The position numbers were made by a program, and so were the translations under genes. This document shows positions 38,986-52,400 of a stretch of 64,000 nucleotides of DNA, in pieces. This stretch comes from Serilophus lunatus (lineage: Eukaryota; Chordata; Aves; Passeriformes; Eurylaimidae), in NCBI GenBank assembly GCA_013399895.1, contig VXBA01002873.1, positions 1,970,515 to 2,034,514 of the forward strand, written 5' to 3'. The notes beneath the pieces were generated by a model. It was not told where the DNA came from. It did not search any database and saw only the letters and a program-made list of their open reading frames with translations. Position 1 is the stretch's first letter. Every line of letters begins with the position of its first letter.

Positions 38986-40571
38986 TTTATTGCTGGCCCT
39001 TTGTATGAAAGGCCATCTATTACCTTGAGTTTGTACAGTAGCTAGGAGAACTGCAAGACACAACCCCACTTGCAGCTTCCTGTGTTGCTAGATACTTTCA
39101 TGTCAACAAATTTCTGAAGGCTGGAGAAAATCCATCTTTTATGACTCAGAATGGAATTACCCTTAAATCTCAGAAAGGCAAAACAAGTTTTGGGTACTTT
39201 TCTGCCCATATTTTTAAATCAATTTGAATTTCGATAAAAAGAGGCTTCCTTTACTCCTGCTGAAAAATCTTGTGAATCTAGGATACAGTGGGTAATTTTT
39301 TTGCCAATTACATGGGTGTAATCCACATCCATTTTGTCTCCACTGATTTATGACTGTATGTCTGTAGGTTGCAAAGCATTTATCCTTGAGCTTTGTATTT
39401 AGACACAGACAAAACTACAATTCCCTTTCCCTTGGGATGTAGTTGGTAAGAAGTAGGTCAGTGTCCATCCACGATGAGTGTTTAAAGTGATCATGAAACA
39501 CACTGCTTTCTGTGGACTAATGAGTTGACCTGCTGTCATGAGTCCTGTTGTTTTGAAGTAGATGTTGAGTTTTGGTTGGCCCCAAGTAGAGAATCTAAAA
39601 AAAAGCAGCTCTTTAAGGGAAAAATAATTTTCTTAGGCTTCACCTTATCCTAGTTTAAGATGGACTGCATGTTGCCTGCTTCAGAGCAGGGATACAGTAA
39701 TTAGGAAAATAGATTTCAGTTTGACAGCTGAGGCAGGTGGAGGAAGGGAATAGCGGAACGAAGGTGGGAACCATGTTCCTTTTTACAGATTCCAACACAA
39801 AGAAAAAAAGATACCAATAGCTTTAGGGCAGGTTACATTTCTAATCAGGATTTAAATCCTGACTGAATGAATGCTAATGAATTATTACTCCTTTTCTATA
39901 CTAATTAATAGAGTGTTTCACAGCACCCTCTAGAGAGCCCAGCCAGAACATTGTTGTGCTGTACATGGTTTGTATAGTTCTCTGCTGTCCTGATTACCTC
40001 GCTATTTTGTAGGGACAACAGCTTTTTGATACTTGTACATCAAAGTGCTTGGAAACAGCTGAAATTAGTTGTTACCTCAGTAGAGCAGCTGGTTCTGAGG
40101 AGAATGGTGCTCAGTCTCAACTTAGAGTCATCTTATTTTTCTGGTTCATCTGAAAGTTATTTTAATGTTTAACTTACTTGATTTAATGCTCTCAAGAGTC
40201 AGAGGAATGGAAAAAATCTAGTAGAAGAGGACTAAGGAATTGAGGACAGGAATGATTCAGGAAAGTTTTTAAGTAACAGGAGGCTGCCTCTTCTCTAAAT
40301 ACACCTCACTTCAGCAAGAAGAAATACTAAGAAAAGTATTTTAATTTCTGCTTGGTTTTGCATGGCTGAGTGCCTGGATATTTAAATTGATGTTGGGAAA
40401 AAAGGCTGTGGCATGTGTGCAAGTATCAGCCACAATGTAGCCGAGCAGCAGTAAAGCTAGTGCATGAATTAAAGAATATATAAAAGGAAATAAAAGGTTC
40501 TGCCTAGAGATCAAATGTGGCATTTCTACAGAACCTTATTCAAAATGGATACAAATGCATCAGTTCCTCAG
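38986..40571. other. Non-coding tract, no gene seen
   Basis: AT-rich DNA without a supported gene. A sequence GCACCCTCTAGAG at about 39923 has a faint CTCF-like look but departs from the core. Confidence 0.5.
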
Positions 40572-40665
40572 AATTATAGGTGAATCAAAGGAAAATTACA
40601 TCCAGAAAGATAAAGCAATCAACCAGCAGCCTTACCATGTGAGAGGCAGAGATGCAACTTTGAAG
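40572..40665 (-). mobile_element. Possible MIR/CORE-SINE fragment
   Basis: ATTATAGGTGAATCAAAGGA followed by CATGTGAGAGGCAGAGATGC resembles the antisense MIR core (TTTACAGATGAGGAAACTGAGG ... GTAAGTGGCAGAGCTGGGAT). Weakly supported. Confidence 0.35.
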
Positions 40666-43600
40666 CTTCCCGTATGGCTTGCCAAAGAGCCAGATGTTGC
40701 AGGTGGAACAATGTCCTTTCTGGCTTAGCATCTGGTTCCTGTCATTCTGATCCGTAGAAAAAGGAGATGCGGAAGGATGTGGTAAAAATCATTTTATAAC
40801 TTCATTTAAGAAAAGAGTGTTTTCTATTGCTTTTGTAATAAAATCATATTTGAAATGAGCATTTTTCTTCAGAAGTGGAGGCTATCACAGACAAATTAAT
40901 ATTGGATCTTCAACTTTCACTGCAGTGTGCTTAATTCTCTTGGATCTAAACAACTAATTTCTTGGCCAATAAGAGGTTATGTAGCCCCAAAGGGTAACAT
41001 AACCCAGAAAAATTATCCTTCTTCACAGTTGAGGGGATGTGTTAACTGTTTGTCAGAGCAAGGATTTGGGATTTATAGATCCTTTGTTCCATTCTTGACC
41101 CTTTCACGCTCACAGGCATTTTGCAGCCTGAATATACTCTAGGTTTTCCTCACCTCTTTAAAGATATAATGCTGATCAACTTTCTTAGATTTTTTAGATA
41201 GTACCAATCTAAAAAATGTCTTGAGACTTTTTTTTGTTTTTTTCAAGTGTGAAACAAGTTCAAATTTTGGCCTCCCACAATCTGGGTGATTCCTGCTTAG
41301 TCTTTACTAGTATTTCAGTTTTCCTTGAACAAGACATGTCATCCAGATAAATCAAAATAGAAAGCCAACCACATCAGTTATTTTTCCTTCCTTCCTCTCT
41401 CATCCTCTCTCTTCCTCTCTGTATATAGTCCATCTCCATTAGGAAGAAAGATGTAGTTGCTATTTTACGAGGGTAATACAAAACATACTTTGAAGAATTG
41501 ACTACAATGGATCTCCGATTTACTTCCTTTATGATGAAACTTGTTGCTGTTAATAAAGGTAGTTTAGTTGTGTGTTGATTTATATGGATTGGTTAGTCTG
41601 TGTTTTTCTCTTACTTGAGTACTTTCCAGCACCAACACTGAGGTTGCAGCTTGTGAGAATGGTAATACTGCTGCTGCAAAAAAGGCCTACAGATTTGAAA
41701 AGTAATGTCAGGTTCACCAAGAGGACATTGTTAAGCAGATCACAAGGCAAATGACAGAAAATATGAGTCCAAATGAGTTGATCGCTCTGCCAGAATCCAA
41801 TTTTACATGATCGCTGGATCCTTGTGATGATTTACTGTGAAGGACAGAAGGCACATTTCTTGGGTGTTTTTTTCGCTTGGTTTGGTTTGGAGGGTTTTTT
41901 TCATGATGCACTACACATCAGACCAACAGCAAAGTTTCAGTTTGAGGTCAGTTTTATTATTTTAAATCAAAAAATGTTTTGTGTTACTCCAGAAGTTGTA
42001 AAAAATAATATTGCTCCAAACATCCCCCATGACCACTGGAAAGGGGCTCATGAAACTCCATATATGCAGCCCTGTAGGCAGTGTCACATAAAATATAATA
42101 TGACATGGTAACATAACAGACACTGACAGGTTATCCAAGTGCTTCCAGCAAGAAGGCAAGTATCTTAGTACCACTGGCACATCATTATAGAAATTACCAG
42201 TGAGCTATTGTCTACTGTAGGTTTCAGAATGTGCCTCTGGGGAGAGGAGTGGGGCTTCTGAGATGAGTTAGGTTTTAAGAACAGATCCCACTGTAAATGG
42301 GCCACCAAACAGAGATTAGCAATCAATGTGCAACAGTGAGAAAGCAGGTGGCTGGGAGAATCCACAGCGATGCTTGCACAAAACCTTGAAAGGATTTCTT
42401 ATTATTTCCACATTATGATCATCAAAATCAGACTGATATTTTACAAGAAGGACTGCTTCATGTTTGTTATAATTTCTGAAAGCAATTTTGCGGTTTACCT
42501 CTTACCTTTTGGCCTTCACAGTTAAAAACAGGTGCTGTCCAAGGCTTCTGGAAGAATCTGGGTGCTTTGATTATGGTACTGCAATCAGCTTCCTTGCTTT
42601 CTCCTGTTTCTGAACGGCCAGTTTTCTGCTTTAGTTTTTCCACTAAAGAAAGTGTTTGTGGCACTATCCCTCTGTGTTTGTGCTCTATGGTCATAAAAAA
42701 ATTTTCCTAGACTTGGTCTCAAGTTTTGAACCTGTCCAAAATTATGACATCCGAATTTTTCCTTCAAATTGGAGTAAGCATTTGTCTCTAATGTGTAATC
42801 TTTTTCTCAAGGAGTGAAAACTTAAGTCAGAGGCAATGCAGATAGACTCAGGCCCTATATTTGTACATATTCCTCCATTTCAAAATCATACGTAACTGTA
42901 TTTGACATCAATATTACTCACGAATTTTAGCAATTGGAGAAAATACATGCACATGCCGTTTATAACAACATTTGCTCCAATTAAGACTAAATCAATAATC
43001 TCATTATAGATTCTTGTGCATTTGTGTGGGGGGGTTGTTTTTTTTCCATGCTGAAAGCAGTTGGTTGATATCATCTTGCCTGATTTTTCAATGTGGCATG
43101 CAAAGATTAAATTAAAACTTGGTACAGAATTCTTTCCAGGTCATATGCTAGTCTGGCTTAATAAAGCTTATTATTTATCAAGAAATTTCTACAAGTGCTA
43201 GGATAGAGAGGTGGTGGAAAACTGCAGCTATGTAGTAATATTTTACAGAAAAAAAGAAAAGGGCAAAGAGTTGCATATTTTGCTGCCTTCTGACTCTGCA
43301 TGCTTTCTTTTTCCCACCTGGCAGACATTCCTTCACTTTGTGCTTCTCTAACCCTTTTGCATCCTGCAACACACTCATGTCTCCCACCATGTCAGAGCTT
43401 TGCGTGTCTTATTCCTCAGCTTCCCAAGTCTGCAGCTCTCCCTTCTTATTATACTAGGAGCTTATAGTAGTAAATAAAACAAGGCTGTGCACGTGTGTGA
43501 CCACTCATACATGACAGTATGTATTATTGAATTGTCAACAGGCTTCTTAGCTTTGTTTTATCGGATAGCCACTAGCACTCACCCAGACAGTGCCATAGTT

Positions 43601-44306
43601 CCCTGGCATTAGCCAGACACTATTCCCAGGAGGCAATTTGAGTGCAGCCACCCTGTTTTGAGGGAAAACAAATGGATGTATATGTGCACCAGCCATTTCA
43701 TTCCACTTGGCCTCTAAATAGAGAAACATCCAGGGCGCGTTTTATTTGATCACATTGGTACAATATGTGTGACCATTCGCCTTTCCTCCCTTCCCAGACC
43801 TGCTGTGCTATTCTGAAGGCCTCATGTGCCTCTCCACTCTGCTATTTAGTGCTGTATTTTCACAAATATCTGTTTTAGGTTGCATTATTAATACTTCTGA
43901 GTGCTCAAAAATCACAAGATGCTATAGTACAGAGAATCATGTCATTGGCTTAAATATTGGAAGATTAAAAATAATACCTTTTAGATTCCTTTTATTACCT
44001 CTGAGGGTTTTTTTGGCAGGAGAGGAGAGGTTTTAGGATGTATTCTGGTCATGCTTCCAAGCTTTCCCCTGCATCATTGATGGAAATTACCTTTTTATTA
44101 TTAAATGAGAGTAGAGTCTCAGCAAATCATGTGATCCCAGGAGTAGGGGCTGTAACACTGATACAGTTGCCAGCAATAATTCAGAATAGAGGAATATCAT
44201 TAGTGTTATCTCTGATCTTCCAGTTGTCAGAGCTAGATGGAAGAGGTCTTGGCCCTAAAACTTAACTTTACCCAGAACTCCTGTGAATGTACCACCATAA
44301 ACACAG
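40666..44306. other. Non-coding tract, no gene seen
   Basis: AT-rich DNA with a polypyrimidine tract at about 41380-41420. No domain-bearing open frame. Confidence 0.55.
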
Positions 44307-44428
44307 GTTTAGGCTATGTTTGCATGGCAGAGTGCAATGCCAAGTAGAGAAGCTGCATTTTGTCAATTAGAGCAAGTTTGGGTATCTTCGTAGGGCACTA
44401 TATTTGTTCACTGTAGATATACTCATTA
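44307..44428. repeat. Possible DNA-transposon relic with inverted ends
   Basis: The left end GGTTTAGGCTATGTTTGCAT resembles the amniote repeat end TTAGGCTATGTCTACACTGC. The right end CACTGTAGATATACTCATTACC resembles its inverse GCAGTGTAGACATACCC. The two ends are roughly complementary, which suggests a short element with terminal inverted repeats (hAT-like in style). Superfamily assignment is an inference. Confidence 0.4.
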
Positions 44429-45418
44429 CCTTCTTTCAGCCTCTGCCAGAGTTTTCGTTGTGTGTGATAATGAAGGGGTCCCTTTGTTCCATGTTTGCTG
44501 CTACTGCAAAGGGTAATGGACCGTGTTCAAGGCAAGCCTGCTGCACTGACCTCCAGTGCAACTCCCAACATGCTTGAAAAATAAATGGCCAAATCCATTT
44601 AAACATCAAAGCATTGATTTGAGAGCTTAAACTTTATGCTCCTGTTTGAAAATTTAAAACTTTTGTACAGCATTTAAGAAAAAATATGGTTGCATTTGTG
44701 CTGTTATTAGTGGACACTGAAATATTTTCCCCATTTGGTTAGTCACAGTGAATCCACATAACTGATTTCAAATGTTAGAGGCACAGTTTTTCATCCATGT
44801 GAATGGTCCAACCATAGGACTTGATACTGAAAACAGAAAAGAATTACTGGATGTTGATCTTCTCATATATACTCTAGAAAACAAAGAAAATTGTTCAGTT
44901 AGTCCTACAAAGTTTAACACCTGGTATCTGGAAAACACCACACATAAACACATATATAGACACAAATAAAAGGAAATCAGTAGTAAGCAGGGAAAAACAC
45001 CTTTCAGATAAATGGTTCCATCTGAGCTATAGCAGCTTATTGAACCATGAAGTTAGTGAAGCAGGGCACATAATTCATGTTTCAGGCCATTAGAATGAAT
45101 TGAGTCTGCACAACTTTATAGAAACATCTCTTTAGCTCCGTTTAAGCTATGTGCTCAGCCTCAGTGAATGCAAACAAGATCTCCAGCAAACAGCATTTTC
45201 TTAAAAGCAATAAATACACTCACAGTCCTAATTTTACTGATGGCTTCTTAAATGATGCTTTTGGGTCTCGGGAGAATTTAAATGGCATGAAATACAGTAA
45301 GGACAACTCAAAAATCCATGCAGCAAGTAATAAGAAACAATGGCATCCTCTTCCAGAGAGTGGGCTAAACCATCAGACCTGTAGAAAAAGTGGACATTGC
45401 ACCTCCACCAGTAATTTC
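44429..45418. other. Non-coding tract, no gene seen
   Basis: AT-rich DNA up to the left target duplication of LTR copy B. Open frame 45149-45436 has no domain and runs into the LTR. Confidence 0.5.
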
Positions 45419-45423
45419 CACCC
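45419..45423. repeat. Target-site duplication, left (CACCC)
   Basis: CACCC lies directly before the TG of LTR copy B and is repeated at 46440-46444 directly after its CA end. Five bases suits ERVL- or ERV1-type integration more than the six usual for ERVK. Confidence 0.65.
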
Positions 45424-45449
45424 TGTGGTGGTTTAAAGAACCACAATAT

Positions 45450-45463
45450 TAACTAGGGGGCAC
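45450..45463 (+). promoter_or_regulatory. CTCF-like motif, weaker variant in LTR copy B
   Basis: TAACTAGGGGGCAC matches the CTCF core except at the first two bases. It lies at the same place and the same antisense orientation in the LTR as the exact core in copy A (17976-17989). Confidence 0.5.
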
Positions 45464-45511
45464 TCTTAATAGTGACGAGAAGAATGACAGAATGTGACAA
45501 CAGCGAAACAC

Positions 45512-45517
45512 TTTATT
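45512..45517 (-). terminator. Poly(A) signal AATAAA of LTR copy B
   Basis: TTTATT on the plus strand is AATAAA in the sense of the LTR, followed by a GT-rich stretch as in copy A. Confidence 0.65.
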
Positions 45518-45879
45518 TGTCTGGAGCTCAAAGAAAACACAGTTTAGGGAACCCCAGACTCAACACATAAAAACAAGCACCCAGCAAAACCACAAAAAGG
45601 AAAACCAAGAAAAAAGGAATAAAGGAACTGCTTTCAAAGGCCAGCCAAACTGGCCACAGAGAGGCAGTGGAAAGGAAGAGCCACTTTCTCCTCCCTCTCT
45701 GATGGGTAGCCAAACTCCCAGCCCTTGGAATCTCTGAAAAAAAAACAACGCAGTGAAAGGTTCTCCCCCCCCCAACCCGGGATGTTATTTGGGGAAGCTT
45801 TCAACCTGTAGTTGTGCTCGTGTGGCTCCAATGCCGATGGAGGTGGGCTGAGTCAAGCCACGGGGCCTGGGAGTAGGAG

Positions 45880-46009
45880 NNNNNNNNNNNNNNNNNNNNN
45901 NNNNNNNNNNNNNNNNNNNNNNNNNNNNNNNNNNNNNNNNNNNNNNNNNNNNNNNNNNNNNNNNNNNNNNNNNNNNNNNNNNNNNNNNNNNNNNNNNNNN
46001 NNNNNNNNN
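45880..46009. other. Assembly gap of 130 N within LTR copy B
   Basis: 130 unresolved bases sit in the most GC-rich part of the element, as is common for GC-rich avian DNA. Reading frames that cross it are meaningless. Confidence 0.98.
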
Positions 46010-46439
46010 GCCCGGGCCGCGACCACGCCCCTCCCGCCGTGCGGGGGCTGCCCCCGGGGCTGCCGGCACCGTGGGCTTGTTAGCTTTCCCTCGCGGCAGC
46101 GCGGGGCCGACGCCGTCCTCAGGGCACTCCCGTGGTGGCGTGGGGCTGCCCCGCGCCGGGAGGGACCTGTTGCGTTGACACTGCTACCCACATGGCCAGG
46201 GCCGTGAGTCGAGCTTCCCCCTCTCCCCCGCCCGCAGGCGCCGCGGGTGGGGGGGGGGAAGCCCGCACCGGCACCGTGGGCTCCTGGGAGCCGCAGTGAA
46301 TCAGGGAGGAAAAAAACTGAAAAACCAGGGTTTACATTGAGAACAGGGGGATCCCGTCCCCTTTTCCCCTCCCCGCTCCCTCCAAGAACCTGTCAGCACA
46401 CCCCCCTGCACCCCCCCCCTCCCTTTTCAACCCACTACA

Positions 46440-46444
46440 CACCC
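46440..46444. repeat. Target-site duplication, right (CACCC)
   Basis: This is the second copy of the 5-bp duplication flanking LTR copy B. Confidence 0.65.
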
Positions 46445-49400
46445 CTTCTTCAGAAACAGAAGCATAGCTGTATCACAAGTAGCCAAACACAATGACAGCT
46501 CAAGCTCTCATCTAGACTCCTAAAAATATGCAAAAGCTTCCTTGTTCTAGCTCATTTGGGTGGATAAGAGGTCACCCCCACTAGTGAGTTTGTCTAGATG
46601 TTGTGCTTCTTTGTCCTGACATCAGTATTATTCCTTTCACTTTTGTATATTTACAGACTATAGCCATAGCCCTTCCTGTTGCATTGTAAACAATAATTAG
46701 GCTTTTATTTTACCATGTTTTTCTGATTTGTGTGCCAAGAGTTTTCTTAGTGAGACATTTGGTGAAGAACAGTAATATCAAGATTGGTTGGTTTGGTTTT
46801 ATTTTTTTAAGTATTCTCATGGCTGTGCAGTATCTGAGTGGCACTGATGAGTGTGCAGAGCTCTCATGGTGTTTGTAGGGTCATGTTAGATGTGGGTAGC
46901 CAACACTGCCATAGTGCAGGCTAATGCACTAGAGCAGCAGAATAAGACATTTTAAGTGTTTAATTCTGTTTTCTGAAGGATTTGCTGATGTAGGCAAAAA
47001 TACTTGTCTGTTGAGTGTCGGTTTGACTGTGTGCAAAAGACTTGTCTTGTCAGGTGTCCTGGAAATTAAACCTGTTTACAGACATTTGCAGGATCCTGAG
47101 AAGGGAGATCTGCTGGAGAAGTCTGGGGATTAATTATACTATGCTAGCTGGCTGCGCTCTATAGAAGTGGCTTCACCCCCCCAAGAATAAAGTGCAAAGT
47201 TACCTTGGAATTACCAAACAGCAGGAGACATTTACCGCACAATTTCATTAAGAACTGTGAATGTGACTCTGGCATGTTGGATGATGTAGTGAAAGCTTGT
47301 ATGGTCCTCCATGGCATGAGAAATAAATGCCTTAGCCTAAAATTGTGACTTCAGATTAAACTGTCACATGCAGTTATTTGGTTTCAAAAGTTACTCAAAA
47401 TGAAAACACATTTATTAAAGTAAGTGCAATCTATATCTGATAAATGGGAACACATCTGGTCCATACCCCTGATACAAACCCCTCAGTATTAATTATATTG
47501 ATGGTTAAAGCTGAGGAGTGAGTTGAACATTATTTATAGTGATCTTTGCTAAGTAAATAATTTTAAAAATGGCTTTCTAAATGTAACATTTCCCTTTTAA
47601 GAAGCCCTACAGAATTAAAGAGGCTTTACAATGGAACATGAAACATATTGCAGAGGGAGAGACAGAAGCTTGCTTGATTAATGTGCACGATTATCAGCGA
47701 TGCAAATCACTTTCACTTATTAAGTCTTGTTTAATATCCTAATGAAGGCTTCCTGAGCAGATTTGATAATTCCAGAGAAAGTGACTGTGAACTAATGCCC
47801 TTTCAACATGTTGAGAATGAGCAGTGCTATAAAGAAAACCTCATTTACTATAATTCCCACCAAATGTGGTATCCTTTTCTAGACTCCTACCTCACAGCAG
47901 GAGACAATTAACCTTTTCAGTGCCAGAAGTGATTCCAACATGTTCCAGCTGTGAAGGCCAGCAGGTCAGGCATGAATGAAGTTTACCTTCCGCTTTTGGT
48001 CTGAAAAACCACAATTATGCAAACATGTCAAGAAAGCCCTGAGCAGCTCTGAACATGAATTCTGTCAGCATGTGTAAATGTGCTTCTTACCTTAGAGAGG
48101 GGTCTGCACCGATCCAACAAAGCAGTGTGCCTCTCACAGGGGATGCTGCAGATTGCTCAGATTAATTTAAAGGAGGTCTTTCTGAGTGCACTGCAACAAT
48201 CCAGAAGATTCCCTTGCATAATATCTGGGTAATTAAACTCTTGTTGCTCCTAAGCTTGTAACAGTTAAAACTGCTGGAACCATGATGGTATAATGATAGA
48301 AGAGAGTCAAGGTGTGTTGTGGGAGGTAATGCCTTTTTTCCATATGCCTAGCTTCACTTCTAAATTTGGAAGCGATAAGAAGCGATGGAAAATGGAACAT
48401 TTTCCCTTTTCCTCCCTTGATCCCGTCCATGCAACATATGACTTAACAAGACTGTTCCAGAGCTGGGATGGCCACACCTATGCACAGAGAAATGAAACCT
48501 TTAATGCAGTGGGTTGGAAAGCCCTCTCTTTACCTTTGGTGAGAGATGGGACCCCCCAAGTTCAATTCCGGAGCTATAAGCTTTGCCTTAAACCATGGCC
48601 TTTCCCAGAGAGAGCTGCAACTCAGTCCTTTGCAGTTTCAGAGATTTACAGATCTCCCCCTTTAATTTAGAAGAACAAAAAAAATGTCAAAGATATAAGG
48701 AAACAGCTTTGATGGAAAAAAGGCGATTTCAACTTGCGCTTATCTGGAGATTTTCTAGGAAAAACAAGACTCGTAGTAGATTTGGTTTTAAAACAACCAG
48801 TCCCTTGGGAAGGAAACACCTGAGGGGGAGAAATTGAAAGGCAGCAAACCCTTAAGAATTTTGTGAACATTTTTATTAGATCTGTATGGAACATTGATTG
48901 GACTGTGCATTTGTAGACATTGGAAGGAAAGAAATTTTCTAATCCACATGCTCATATAGGACATGCTTTTAATATAGATTTGTAATAAATGCAATCTGGT
49001 GATACATATCTCCCACATGACTGAGAGCTGTCATATAAAATCAGACTGTAGGACTGGATTTGTATCTTTATTTCTGTGGATAATGAATTGAGAACACCAT
49101 TTCAGATAACTATGGGTGACATGATGGATCTCAAAGGTATAATCGTATTTCAGCTGCTAATATAGTAACAGAAGTAAAAATAAGGATACTTTAAGAGCTC
49201 GCTTTGTTAAAAATAAAAGGAACCTAGGTTATATTAGTGTCAAAGAGGGAGTTTTTACATACCTTGTAAAACTATGTAAAAGCAAATTTATTATTGCAGT
49301 CCATCAAGGAATCTTTCACCAGGAAAGCATTTCAGTATGCAGGTATATTGTATATTTAACTTAAGCATAGAAAATTGAGACTGAAAAGCCCACTGGTGCT

Positions 49401-52400
49401 ATAACAGTGAATAAAATGTATGTATATTGTTGACTTTCAGATATCAGCTGAAGTAGATTGTTCACTCCAAAAACTTCTATACATGTGTTTGTTGCTGCAT
49501 GTGCTGTTGACATTGAAGTCCTGTGCTCACCTGAGAGAACTTTGTGGCTTGGAAATCCTCAAGACTGCATCCAGAACAAATGACACTTAAAAAATATCTA
49601 ATGTTAGGTCAAAGAAGGGGTGTTGTTCCAAGTCGATTTATAAATGAAAATAAAACACTAATGTAGAAAAAAAAGTTAGATACTTTAGTCAGATTTGCTT
49701 CAAAGAGTGAGAAACAGCTGCTTTAAACTTTTTCTTTTATGTCAGTGTCACAAAATAAAGAGATGTCAACATTTGCTTTCATGAGAAAGATGATATCCAG
49801 GCCAGTTCTTAGACCTTGAAAAATGTTGCTGCAGAAAAGAAAAAAATGTTATTTTTGCAGACTACCTCTTGAAAACTTTCCAACAGAGCTGTTGCACATG
49901 CAACATTCTCTCATTCACTCATTCTCCAGAGAGAGAATGAGAATAGTCATAGAGAAATGCACAACAGAGAGATTAAAAAGGTGTAACTGGAATAGTCAAG
50001 GGGAAATGCAGCTGAGGAGTGGAAGACTAGATCTGGGGTCATGTCACACCTACTAGTGTTATTCAGTTCCTAGATAATAGGCATAGAGACATGCATTGCT
50101 AATTCTCATTAGCAGTTGGCCCCGAGGCTGTCACTGTCCCTCTCTGTTATTGACATTTTCTTGTCTTTGCAACCTCCGTGTTACTATAGTATAATTGGCT
50201 GGAGTAAACCCTTAAAGATCACTGAAGCAAGTAGTACCATTGCATATTTGTGTGCCTGTGGATGGAGTGTCCAAGGAGGGCTGCGGCTTTATGGTAGATA
50301 CAGTTGGATCCAAAACCTCCTTCCCCCTGCCTTGGGAGCACCTGTCTGCTGGATCCAGCTGAACTACCTAAAACTAGCAGCATGTTATTTTAGTATCCTG
50401 CCTCCTTTAACAAGTGGTCTGGCCACATCTGAGTGGGTTGCCACGTGCACTGACATCTTTTTCTGTTTTGGTTAAGTTGTCGATTGACTGTGCAGCAATT
50501 ATCTGGATGATATGGCCAGGTCTACTTTAGGCAACTGCTGAGTAGCTGGCATGCTTCATCTAACTCAGTGTTCAGTACAGCTTTGTTCCAAGTGGGGACA
50601 GACGTGTATGAAATGTGCTACCTTTTAGTGACTGTTCTATAAATTAACCATGCATCTTGAAAGAAATAGGAGCATGAGGGAATGTTTCCTACCTGCTGAA
50701 TTATTCCTCCAGTGTCACCATTTAATAATGTTCATACACCAACACCTCCTTTTCTGGGGACAGTCTTCTCTAGATAAGCTTTCTCCCTCTTTTCCTTGTT
50801 CTTTGCCTTCTTATTAGAGACACAGAAGGGCATTTCCCTCTAAGCTAATCTCATTTGCACGGCCTGTATAATAAAAAGGCTGCCTGGAAGAATGCTTTTA
50901 GAAGACAGGTATCTATTTCCTATCCCTAGGCATTTAGCATCTGTAAACATCACAGAAAACTACACACTTCACAAACCTTTAGTGTGTAAAGGTATTTAAT
51001 ACCCCCTGCCAACCATAAGTGAGCAAGTGAAACACAATTTTGAAAAATATCCTAATTCCACAAAGCTACAAAATAAAAACACCCGTCCTCCTCTTTCCAA
51101 TGAATTATACTTAATGATTAATTTAAAAATTAATTTTCCTTAGAGGTAGTAAGTTGTTTGCAAGGGATAACATTAACTGTGTTTAATAAACAGGTTGCTG
51201 AGTGACTTAAAGTATTGAGGACCATGAGTCTGCTTCCAAAGTGGCCCTGCTGCAGAAATTACTGTCATAACTGACATCCATCCCAATTACACAGGAAGAG
51301 AGGCCTTGAGCTAAGGGACATGGAGTCCAATTACCCTTTTAGCTAGAGAGGTGCTTGCTGTCTGCCCAGATTAAGGCAGTTGTGGGATGTTGTAGAGAAA
51401 TCACTAGTCATCCTGCACATACTGGGTGAACGAAAAAAAGAAAGAAGTCTCCATGGATACTAATCCACCATCTCCTATCATACTAACCACATTGTTCTTT
51501 TCTTTCTTTCTTTTTTACTTTTATGAAAATGCTGTATTTCTGCATATTTTCAGTTCAGCAACACTTTGTGTTGTAAAGTTCCCAAACAGGTGAACTCACT
51601 CTGTTGTCCAGCAGAGTTTGTCTCTTTTTGGTGGTCTTGTCCTCCCATAGTATGAAATTATCTAAGCATCTCTCTCTCCCTCCTGGACAGCACCACCCTT
51701 TCATGATGGTGAATATTTGGACTTTACATCAGTCATTAGTATTTAAAAATTAAAATCTCACCTAATTCCCTGAAAAACAGAGTAAAACACTAGTTTGTTT
51801 GAAGTAAGTATACCCTCGACCTTAGCATCCCCAAGATTGTGTAAAGGCTGTTTATAAATAAGTGTGTTTCTTATTAGTAATCCTCAGCCTATTTGCTACA
51901 GACGCTGAAATAAATAAGTGATGAAGCACTAGATGATGATGATACATATACATACAGACAAACTTATTTTCAGAGATTAAAGGAGAGCAAATTTCCTAGA
52001 TGAATTGTAAATTTCACCCACCTGTGGGGTGTGTAAATATAGATATTGGGTGGGAAGCAGATTTTATTTTGCTACTGACATGACGTAGTGATGAACTCTG
52101 ACATGTTACTGACTGTGGTTACTTGATAAGTGTAAGATGTGAAAAGCCAGCAATAACACTAGATGGTATCAGATCTCTAAAATAATATGTGTTTGAAGGT
52201 GCTAGGTATAAATATGGCATTACAAAAATAAAAACAGACAAAAGTATCGTTCATTCATGGAGGGAAAGAAACATCAGAGGAAACAGACCTTTCTTTTTCT
52301 GTAGCTTTTTAATAAGGAAATTGAGCAACAAAAAACAACTTTAAAATAATGTTTAATATTCTGGTAACACCAAGTGATGTGCTGCCAGAATTTTAACAGG

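Larger units (their letters stand above)
45424..46439 (-). mobile_element. LTR-like element copy B, solo LTR with TG...CA ends
   Basis: The element begins TGTGGTGGTTTAAAG and ends CAACCCACTACA on the plus strand, so in its own sense it runs TGTAGTGGGTTG ... CCACCACA. A 5-bp CACCC is duplicated on both sides. AATAAA in the minus sense is at 45517-45512, followed by GTGTTTCGCTGTTGTCACAT. A pyrimidine tract ending CAG (45734) and a G run precede it. These features match copy A. The part near 46010-46260 is extremely GC-rich and may carry the promoter. A gap of 130 N breaks the element. No internal retroviral genes flank it, so it is best read as a solo LTR left by recombination. Confidence 0.75.

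Noticed and set aside
39918..39940. CTCF-like GCACCCTCTAGAG
   Set aside because: It departs from the core at several key G positions on the minus strand.
17976..45463. Chromatin loop between the two LTR CTCF motifs
   Set aside because: The motifs point away from each other (minus at 17976, plus at 45450), while loop anchors are usually convergent.
45785..46207. Open frames across the gap in LTR copy B
   Set aside because: They are kept open only by unresolved bases and lie in a mobile element.
48293..48670. 125-codon open frame as a small gene
   Set aside because: Non-ATG start, no domain, no promoter or splice support. Length is within chance for this composition.
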